NCBI RefSeq assembly: GCF_001613305.1
Contig: NZ_BDCC01000037.1
Span: 62,001-126,000 of the forward strand
Direction of reading: 5' to 3'
DNA: 64,000 nt
Source of the DNA: Nocardia vaccinii NBRC 15922
GTDB taxonomy: Bacteria; Actinomycetota; Actinomycetes; Mycobacteriales; Mycobacteriaceae
Part shown: positions 57,689 to 64,000 of the stretch, piece after piece
Layout: every line of letters starts with the position of its first letter
How positions within the stretch are numbered: position 1 is the stretch's first letter
Program-made: the position numbers and the translations under genes
Notes under the pieces: model-generated
What the model saw: the letters and a program-made list of their open reading frames with translations, nothing else
The model's database searches: none
Told to the model about the DNA's origin: nothing

Positions 57689-59224
57689 GTGTGCGAGGTG
57701 AGTATCACACCCCGCACCGTGGACGAACAGTTCCGTGCGCTACCGCTGGCCATCCTGGCCGATGCGGCGCTCGCGGCCGCGCGTGCCTCCGGCGCCGACT
57801 ACGCCGACCTGCGCGTGCACCGGCTCGTGCAGCAGACCATCCGGTTGCGCGACGGCCGGGTCGAGGCGGTCACCGACTCGACCGATCTGGGCTTCGCGGT
57901 GCGCGTGATCGTCGACGGCACCTGGGGTTTCGCTTCGCACGCGGACCTGTCCGCCGATACCGCCGCCGAGGTCGCCCGGCGCGCGGTGACCGTCGCGACG
58001 ACGTTGCGGGCGCTCAACCGCGAACAGGTCCTTCTCGCGGACGAGCCCGTACACCGCGACGCGCAGTGGGTCTCGGACTACGCCATCGACCCGTTCGAGG
58101 TGCCTACGCCGGAGAAAACGGCTCTGCTGCTGGACTATTCGGAGCGGCTGTCCGCCGCCGATGGCGTCGACCACGTCACCGCACATGTGTTGCAGGTCAA
58201 GGAACAGACGTACTACGCGGACACCGCGGGGTCCTCGATCACTCAGCAGCGGGTGCGGGTGTATCCGGTCCTGGAAGCCATCGCGGTCGACCCGACGGCC
58301 GGGGCGTTCGAGACGATGCGCACCCTGGCCGCACCCGCCGGACGCGGCTGGGAATATCTGACCGGCGCGGACGGCGTGTGGGACTGGGCCGGTGAACTGG
58401 CGCGGATTCCGGAGTGGCTGGCCGAGAAGGTGAAGGCACCCAGCGTGGCCCCGGGGCCTGCCGATCTGGTCATCGACCCGACGAATCTGTGGCTCACCAT
58501 CCACGAATCCATCGGCCACGCCACCGAATACGATCGGGCCATCGGCTACGAATCCGCCTATGCGGGAACCTCGTTCGCCACTCCGGACAAACTGGGCACG
58601 CTGCGCTACGGCACACCGATCATGCACGTCACCGGCGACCGCACCGAACGGTACGGCCTGGCCACGGTCGGGTACGACGACGAGGGCGTGGCCGGGCAGC
58701 GCTGGGATCTGATCCGCGACGGTGTTCTGGTCGGCTACCAATTGGACCGGGCGTTCGCGCCGCGGCTGGGCCTGGATCGCTCCAACGGTTGCTCGTACGC
58801 AGATTCCGCGCAGCACGTCCCGATCCAGCGAATGGCCAACGTCTCACTGCAACCGGATCCCGTGCACGACACCAGCACCGACGAACTCATCTCCCGGGTG
58901 GAGAACGGCATCTACGTCGTCGGCGACAAGTCGTGGTCGATCGATATGCAGCGCTACAACTTCCAGTTCACCGGACAGCGCTTCTTCCGAATTCGCAACG
59001 GGCGCTTGGCCGGTCAGCTGCGCGACGTCGCCTACCAGGCCACCACCACCGATTTCTGGGGTTCGATGGAGGCGGTGGGCGGCCCGTCGACCTGGGTGCT
59101 CGGCGGCGCGTTCAACTGCGGTAAGGCCCAGCCCGGCCAGGTCGCGGCGGTCAGCCACGGCTGCCCGGCGGCGCTGGTGCGCGGTGTCAATATTCTCAAC
59201 ACGCGATCGGAGGCGGGGCGGTGA
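57689..59224 (+). CDS. tldD: TldD-type metalloprotease subunit
   Basis: A 511-residue TldD. The zinc site is the HExxxH motif in WLTIHESIGHATEYDRAIGY, with a further Cys/His region late in the protein (GGAFNCGKAQPGQVAAVSHG). TldD acts with TldE as a heterodimer that degrades small unfolded peptides and removes leader peptides of some modified peptides and antitoxins. Length matches the family (~480-510). GTG start; GTG at 57698 is an alternative. Its stop overlaps the tldE start (GTGA), so the two subunits are made in equal amounts. Divergent from a TetR regulator. Confidence 0.94.
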   Translation: MCEVSITPRTVDEQFRALPLAILADAALAAARASGADYADLRVHRLVQQTIRLRDGRVEAVTDSTDLGFAVRVIVDGTWGFASHADLSADTAAEVARRAVTVATTLRALNREQVLLADEPVHRDAQWVSDYAIDPFEVPTPEKTALLLDYSERLSAADGVDHVTAHVLQVKEQTYYADTAGSSITQQRVRVYPVLEAIAVDPTAGAFETMRTLAAPAGRGWEYLTGADGVWDWAGELARIPEWLAEKVKAPSVAPGPADLVIDPTNLWLTIHESIGHATEYDRAIGYESAYAGTSFATPDKLGTLRYGTPIMHVTGDRTERYGLATVGYDDEGVAGQRWDLIRDGVLVGYQLDRAFAPRLGLDRSNGCSYADSAQHVPIQRMANVSLQPDPVHDTSTDELISRVENGIYVVGDKSWSIDMQRYNFQFTGQRFFRIRNGRLAGQLRDVAYQATTTDFWGSMEAVGGPSTWVLGGAFNCGKAQPGQVAAVSHGCPAALVRGVNILNTRSEAGR

Positions 59225-60615
59225 GCGTGCTACACGGCGGAGAGGTCGTCGAGCGGGCGCTGGCCGCCTCGAAGGCGGACGAGGCGATCGTGATCGTCAC
59301 CGACGCCTCCGAGGCCGCGCTGCGCTGGGCCGGAAACTCCATGACCACCAACGGATCCACGACCTCGCGGGAGTGGTCGGTGGTATCGGTACTGCGCGAG
59401 GGGCCCAACTCGGCACGAGTCGGCAGCGTGAGCGCCACGAGCGTCGACGCGGCCGATATCGAGGCGGTGGTGCGCGCGAGCGAACAGGCCGCACGCTCGG
59501 CCGCACCGGCCCGCGACGCGGTGCCGCTGCTCGGGCCCGACGCGGTCGGCCGGCACCTGGATCCGGAGTGGGCGGCGGACCCGGCGGTCACCGGTATCGA
59601 AGTGTTCACCGGCCTGGCCCGCGATCTGGCGACCGGATTCGACGGCGCGGACCGGCTCTACGGATTCGCCCATCATCAGCTGCACACCACCTGGCTGGGC
59701 ACCTCCACCGGAATCCGCCGCCGCTGGACCCAGCCGACCGGATCGGTGGAGATCAACGGAAAGCGCGGCGAGGCATCGGACACCGCGAGCGCCTGGGTGG
59801 GAGCGGGCACCCTGGATTTCACCGATGTCGATACCCCGGGCCTGCTCGCCGAACTCGCGCGGCGACTGGACTGGAACGCCCGCCGCGTCGAATTGCCCGC
59901 CGGACGCTACGAGACGCTGCTACCGCCGTCCGCGGTCGCGGATCTGCTGATCTACATGGCCTGGGAGATGCAGGGCCGCGGCGCGCACGAGGGGCATACG
60001 GCCTTTTCTCGCGCCGGTGGTACCCGAGTCGGTGAGCGTCTGACCGATATTCCGCTCACCCTCTACTCCGATCCCAGCGCGAGGGGGCTCGAATATCGGC
60101 CCTTCGTGGCGACCGCCTCATCCTCTGACGCGGTGTCGGTATTCGACAACGGTCTCCCGGCACACCGCGTGGACTGGGTGCGCGAGGGCGTGATCGACAA
60201 TCTGGTCTATCCCCGGGCGATCGCGGCGGAATTCGATGCGCCGGTGACGGTTCCGGGCGACAATCTGCTGATGACCGGCGGCTCCGCGGCGACCCTGCCG
60301 GAAATGATCGCCGACACCGGCCGCGGCCTGCTACTGACCTGTCTGTGGTACATCCGCGAGGTCGACCCGTCCACCCTGCTGCTGACCGGTCTGACCCGCG
60401 ACGGGGTGTATCTGATCGAGGACGGCGAGATCACGGCCGCGGTGAACAACTTCCGATTCAACGAGAGCCCGCTGGACCTGTTGCGCCGCACCACCGAGGC
60501 CGGGGCGACGGAGATCACCCTGCCGCGTGAGTGGAAGGACTGGTTCAGCCGAACGGCCATGCCCGCCTTGCGAATTCCCGATTTCCACATGTCCTCGGTG
60601 AGCCGGGCGACCTGA
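59221..60615 (+). CDS. tldE: TldE/PmbA-type partner subunit
   Basis: A 464-residue TldE/PmbA-like protein. It shares the two-domain TldD fold but lacks the HExxxH zinc site, as expected for the partner subunit. Recognisable parts are the ATSVDAADIEAVVRASEQAA helix, QTVGSVEINGKR-type strand (here QPTGSVEINGKRGEASDTAS), LLIYMAWEMQGRGAHEGHTA, LTLYSDPSARGLEYRPFVAT and the C-terminal TRDGVYLIEDGEITAAVNNF followed by RFNESPLDLL. The start overlaps the tldD stop by four bases. Together they form one proteolytic complex. Confidence 0.93.
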   Translation: MSVLHGGEVVERALAASKADEAIVIVTDASEAALRWAGNSMTTNGSTTSREWSVVSVLREGPNSARVGSVSATSVDAADIEAVVRASEQAARSAAPARDAVPLLGPDAVGRHLDPEWAADPAVTGIEVFTGLARDLATGFDGADRLYGFAHHQLHTTWLGTSTGIRRRWTQPTGSVEINGKRGEASDTASAWVGAGTLDFTDVDTPGLLAELARRLDWNARRVELPAGRYETLLPPSAVADLLIYMAWEMQGRGAHEGHTAFSRAGGTRVGERLTDIPLTLYSDPSARGLEYRPFVATASSSDAVSVFDNGLPAHRVDWVREGVIDNLVYPRAIAAEFDAPVTVPGDNLLMTGGSAATLPEMIADTGRGLLLTCLWYIREVDPSTLLLTGLTRDGVYLIEDGEITAAVNNFRFNESPLDLLRRTTEAGATEITLPREWKDWFSRTAMPALRIPDFHMSSVSRAT

Positions 60616-60725
60616 CGCCCGGCGCATCCGGACCGGACGCGGCCGGTGCGCGCACAATCGCGATGGCCACACAACCGACGACCGATATGGCAGAATCGCC
60701 GCCACACAGTCGAAGCGGGGGCAGC

Positions 60726-61142
60726 ATGACAGACGACAGCGGGGGCCGAGTCTTCGGTCCACTGATCGAACAGGCCAAGACCGGCTCGGTGTCGCTCGAT
60801 GTGGAGCCGCAGACGTTCCTGGCGCTGGATCGGGCTCTGCGACAACGCAAGACCGAAATCCAGGCGATCCAGAAGATCGTCCAGCGGGTGCAGACGCACG
60901 AGGCATGGGGGCTGGGCGAACAGGCCGACATCCTCACCTCGGCCCGCACGATCGCACAGCGTTTCCGGGACAAGGGCGGCGGCGGGGCCAACAACGCCTA
61001 TGACACCCTACAGGACCACTGGCGGACCGCCGACGAGATGCAAACCCTGTTCCGTACGGTCTGTGATCGGCTACAGCAGACCGACAGTGAATTCGCCGCG
61101 AAACTCCGTGCCGCACAGGCGGCTACGGAGGAGGCGCTATGA
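60726..61142 (+). CDS. WXG-like helical protein of the ESX accessory operon
   Basis: A 138-residue protein that is almost wholly alpha-helical, with the pairs of long helices typical of the type VII secretion substrate family: SLDVEPQTFLALDRALRQRK with TEIQAIQKIVQRVQTHEAWG, then a second set ending in EMQTLFRTVCDRLQQTDSEF and AAKLRAAQAATEEAL. The WGLGE and HWRTADE segments take the place of the WXG turn. It is the first gene of an operon with the 39-residue ORF, the PPE-like gene and EspG. GGGGG lies before the ATG; an in-frame ATG at 60663 is less likely. Confidence 0.72.
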   Translation: MTDDSGGRVFGPLIEQAKTGSVSLDVEPQTFLALDRALRQRKTEIQAIQKIVQRVQTHEAWGLGEQADILTSARTIAQRFRDKGGGGANNAYDTLQDHWRTADEMQTLFRTVCDRLQQTDSEFAAKLRAAQAATEEAL

Positions 61143-61258
61143 GCGGCCGGGCCCGGAGGCGGCAGCGGAGGGTGACCGCACAGGGTCCCGTTCATGCCGC
61201 GGATGAACGCGGCACGAGCGCGCGCAGGGCGGCGGCACCGGTCGAGGGGATGTTGTGA
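61139..61258 (+). CDS. Possible 39-residue basic peptide between overlapping genes
   Basis: A short ORF whose ATG overlaps the stop of the upstream gene (ATGA at 61139-61142) and whose TGA overlaps the GTG start of the PPE-like gene (61255-61258). It encodes a 39-residue Arg/Ala-rich peptide (SGRARRRQRRVTAQGPVHAA at the start). The double overlap makes the coding frame bridge the space exactly, which is the main support. It may be a translational-coupling leader rather than a working protein. Confidence 0.4.
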   Translation: MSGRARRRQRRVTAQGPVHAADERGTSARRAAAPVEGML

Positions 61259-63024
61259 CGACCTACGATCCGCCGGGGATCACCGATCCGGAAAACGTCG
61301 ACGCGCTCACTCATCAGCAGATCTACGACGCGTTCCAGACCGTCACACAGAGCGCCGGTGACGTCGTCACGGCCTGGCAGCAGGCCGGAAGTCAGTGGCG
61401 CACTTCCACTACCGGCCTGGTCGAGGCGGTGCGCTCGGCGGTGGACGGGCATTGGACCGGAGCATCCGCCGAGGCGGCGGTGAACGCCCTGGTCGATTAC
61501 GGCAATCAGGCCGGGGAATTGGCGGATCTGTTCGAAGCGGCGGGGCAGGCGGTCTCGAATACCGCGCAGGCCGCGCTCACGACCAAGGCGTATATTCCCA
61601 AACCCGTTCCGGTGAGCGCCGATCAGACCAAGGACCCGTCCGGTTTCGACCGCCAGACCCGCGATGCCACCAAGGCCCAGGACGACGCCCGCCAGGTGAT
61701 GCAGCAGCGGTACGTGACCCCGTTCACCGATCAGGACAAGCGCATTCCCACCTTCCCCGCCGCGGTGCCCGTCACGAACGGCGACGCTACCGCCCCGGCG
61801 AGCGACTCCGAGGCCCCGGCGACATCGACGAAACCGACCGCCTGGAGCGGCGGCACGCAGCCGAGTTCCACCGCACCGGCGAGTGTCACCGCGCTGTTGC
61901 ACGATCTGCCGTTCCCGGCGTCGGTCGACGCGACCATCGGGCGCTTCCTGCACGATCCGTCGTCGGCCACGGCCGGCGCGAGCGATGTGTTGTTCCAGCA
62001 GCCGACGACGAGTCGTCCGGCCCGAGCGGATCGGAACGAGGGCACACCGTCGCCCGCGGCCACGCGGCCGGCGAACATTCCCTCCGAGCCCGCCCCGACC
62101 ACGCCCTCCTCGGTGCGTCCCGACACCGCGCCCCCCGCTCCGGGCGACCAGCGCGACTCGACGCCGCAGCGCCCGAATTCGACTCCACGGCAACCCGACC
62201 CGGAACAGCCGCACACCACCTCGGAGCAGCCGACAGCGCCGGCCCAGACCCAGACCCAGGCCACCGGCACGTCGACCGATGCGGTCCGGCCCGGACACGA
62301 CAGTGCGGCGACCCCGCCCGCCGGCGGGTCCTCGACCAACTCCGCTCCCGCGCCGAATTCGACTCCAGCGCCGAGTGCACAACCCGCCGGTCCGCCCGGC
62401 CCGGTCCCGGGCGGTTCGACGCCGAACCTCGCCGGTCCGGCGCTCGGCTCGGCAGGTTCGGCGGGGTCGATCCCGGCCATACCGTCGCCGGTCCCCAGTA
62501 CGCCCGCACCGGCACCCAGCGCACCGCTACCGAATACCCCGGTGCCCAGCGCACCGACGCCGACTCCCCCGCCCGCACCGAATTTCGCCGCCCCGGCTCC
62601 GGCACCGAACCTGCCCGCACCGGGAGCGAACGCGCCGACGCCGGTGCCGAACGTCCAGGCGCCCGCGCCGGGCACCTCGGCTCCCGCGCCGCCGGCACCC
62701 AAGCCGGTGCCGAACACGCCCGTGCCCGGCGCACACGCACCGGCGGCGGCCCAGGCGACGCCCGCTCGCCCGACGGTGGATCCGCTGCCGCCCGATGTGC
62801 TTGCCGAGCCCGCGGCGGCCGCGGTCACCGGGGCGGCCACCGCGGAGGTGATGTCCGAATCCGGCCATCACGACGCCGGCTCGGACCATCGGCCGCCACG
62901 ATTACGAGTCAGATATGAGGGCGATCGGGATCGGACGGGTAAGAAGGTCGACCTACGGCACGAATCGCACACCGCGGAGATGGCCGGAAGAGATGAGCAC
63001 GTCCAGCCGACGATAGGTGAATAA
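61255..63024 (+). CDS. PPE-like protein with long proline-rich tail
   Basis: A 589-residue protein. Residues ~1-150 form the helical PPE/WXG-like domain (LTHQQIYDAFQTVTQSAGDV, WQQAGSQWRTSTTGLVEAVR, WTGASAEAAVNALVDYGNQA) that marks type VII secretion substrates. Residues ~170-540 are an extended Pro/Ala/Thr-rich region with repeated PAPNxPxP units. The C-terminus is charged (DRTGKKVDLRHESHTAEMAG). In this family the helical domain binds EspG, which is encoded by the next gene (TAATG overlap at 63022-63026). The long tail could span the cell wall. It is not a classical PPE, since no PPE tripeptide is seen at the start. Confidence 0.82.
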   Translation: MTTYDPPGITDPENVDALTHQQIYDAFQTVTQSAGDVVTAWQQAGSQWRTSTTGLVEAVRSAVDGHWTGASAEAAVNALVDYGNQAGELADLFEAAGQAVSNTAQAALTTKAYIPKPVPVSADQTKDPSGFDRQTRDATKAQDDARQVMQQRYVTPFTDQDKRIPTFPAAVPVTNGDATAPASDSEAPATSTKPTAWSGGTQPSSTAPASVTALLHDLPFPASVDATIGRFLHDPSSATAGASDVLFQQPTTSRPARADRNEGTPSPAATRPANIPSEPAPTTPSSVRPDTAPPAPGDQRDSTPQRPNSTPRQPDPEQPHTTSEQPTAPAQTQTQATGTSTDAVRPGHDSAATPPAGGSSTNSAPAPNSTPAPSAQPAGPPGPVPGGSTPNLAGPALGSAGSAGSIPAIPSPVPSTPAPAPSAPLPNTPVPSAPTPTPPPAPNFAAPAPAPNLPAPGANAPTPVPNVQAPAPGTSAPAPPAPKPVPNTPVPGAHAPAAAQATPARPTVDPLPPDVLAEPAAAAVTGAATAEVMSESGHHDAGSDHRPPRLRVRYEGDRDRTGKKVDLRHESHTAEMAGRDEHVQPTIGE

Positions 63025-63806
63025 TGGCCACTTGGTCGTTCGAGGACGAGGAATTCGCGGCACTGTGGTTCGGGCCCGCGAACGACCGGATGCTCTATCC
63101 GCTGCATTACCTGTCCCGATTCGGCCATGTCAACGAGCGCGACACCTACTGGGAGCAGGTCCGGCACAAGTATTCCGAACAGGGCCGGCTGACCTGGAAT
63201 CAGGCCGACCTGCTGCGACGAGCGTTCACCGTGCTGACCGATCCGGAGGTGTGGGCCGAGATCCACGGCGTCTCGGATCAGGCCGGGCCGATCCGGGTCG
63301 CCGCGGCCCGGCACGACCGGCATGCCGCTCTCGCAATACAATTCACGCGTCGCCCGCGCATCGAGCTCAGTATCGTGCATTCGGATCGGCTCTCGGCGGT
63401 ACTCGCCGGTGTTCTGCCGAACTGTTCGCCCGGGAGGCAGCCCGCCCAGGCGTTCGCCGCCGCCGATCTGTATCCCGAACGCGAGCCGGTGCTGCACTAC
63501 TCCGGGGAATCGACTCCGCTGCAACGGTATCGCCGCTTGGTCCGGCGTCCGGCGGGCGGGGCGGGGGTGGTCACCGTGTTCCGCGGGCCGCGCAACCAGG
63601 GCGGTGAGCAGCCCCGCAAGCTGGGCGCGGTGCGCTGGTACGACATTCACGACGACGGCCGCTATATGGAGACCGGCAGTCGGACGGTCACCGTCCAGCC
63701 CGCGGACACCCCGGCGATCCAGGCCGCGGTCGGCCGCCTGCTCGATCTCGCCCTGTCCGAGTATCGCGATTACGTCGACGACATCGGGGAGTTCGCGCAT
63801 CGGTAG
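63024..63806 (+). CDS. EspG-family ESX secretion chaperone
   Basis: A 260-residue EspG-like protein: FEDEEFAALWFGPANDRMLY at the N-terminus, PLHYLSRFGHVNERDTYWEQ, then RFTRRPRIELSIVHSDRLSA-type strands, and the late VTVFRGPRNQGG, RKLGAVRWYDIHDDGRYMET strand pair seen in this family. EspG binds the PPE-type substrate and brings it to the ESX machinery. It directly follows the PPE-like gene. None of the core ESX genes (eccA-E, mycP, esxA/B) lies in this window, so this is an accessory locus or the machinery is beyond the right edge. The last 190 bases of the window show no gene. Confidence 0.85.
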   Translation: MATWSFEDEEFAALWFGPANDRMLYPLHYLSRFGHVNERDTYWEQVRHKYSEQGRLTWNQADLLRRAFTVLTDPEVWAEIHGVSDQAGPIRVAAARHDRHAALAIQFTRRPRIELSIVHSDRLSAVLAGVLPNCSPGRQPAQAFAAADLYPEREPVLHYSGESTPLQRYRRLVRRPAGGAGVVTVFRGPRNQGGEQPRKLGAVRWYDIHDDGRYMETGSRTVTVQPADTPAIQAAVGRLLDLALSEYRDYVDDIGEFAHR

Positions 63807-64000
63807 ATCGGACGGTTCCCGTTCTGCCGCAGGGTGTTTCAGCCCAGACGCCGACGTGTCCTTCCTCGGCCGATCTGCACTCGGGAAGTTTGTCGCGTCG
63901 CCGGGCCCCGATATTCGAGGCAGATCCGCTCGGCCACAGAGCATTCCGCCCCGGCGAATCGGCCGCCTCCAGCCGCGCGGCCGGATCGACGCGGAGCGTT

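Overview
The window is high-GC actinobacterial DNA, most likely from Nocardia or a close relative in the Nocardiaceae. This is inferred from RbpA, an EspG/PPE-type ESX accessory locus, DUF5996, SCO6745 and MmyB-type proteins, many GTG starts and a large nonribosomal peptide synthetase (NRPS). No rRNA, tRNA, CRISPR array or replication origin was seen.

Layout. 1-11.1 kb is a patchy, partly decayed region. It holds the 3' end of an SGNH-type acyltransferase gene and a second broken copy of that end, a DUF5996 gene, a dihydrofolate reductase, two IPT/TIG repeat proteins, remnants of IS3, IS1380 and perhaps IS21 transposases, and a histidine kinase with an apparently duplicated, decayed second half. 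A near-identical 28-bp direct repeat brackets the IS/TIG segment (3.1-7.8 kb), as if it had been inserted between the reductase and kinase genes. 11.1-26.2 kb holds small metabolic and regulatory units: a TetR gene divergent from a hydrolase-cupin operon with visible operators; hypX (the CO-forming hydrogenase maturation factor) followed by an MHYT-domain sensor; an F420-type oxidoreductase; an MmyB regulator divergent from an SDR gene; a phosphoribosyltransferase and cyclophilin sharing a strong terminator; an AraC regulator between two VOC genes; and a 64-bp triplicated repeat leading into a UvrA-like double ABC protein.

26.2-34.7 kb has GtrA, an SGNH hydrolase, a probable copper/peroxidase group (membrane protein, PCu(A)C chaperone, Tat-exported DyP peroxidase), a family 9 glycosyltransferase, membrane proteins, and rbpA behind a promoter that matches the SigR/SigH consensus. 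34.9-50.5 kb is a three-gene operon on the minus strand: a 4565-residue NRPS (C-A-T four times, then TE) whose first A domain carries the serine code, then an ATPase and a permease of the DrrAB type. The genes overlap by ATGA, which suggests synthesis and export of a small acylated or aryl-capped tetrapeptide.

50.7-64 kb carries lnt, an amidohydrolase, fxsA, a TetR/two-component group, a tldD-tldE metalloprotease pair, and an ESX accessory operon (helical WXG-like protein, a 39-residue ORF fitted between overlapping start codons, a proline-rich PPE-like protein, and EspG) without the core secretion genes. The strongest candidates for something undescribed are the NRPS-DrrAB locus, the hypX-MHYT pair, and the bracketed TIG island.
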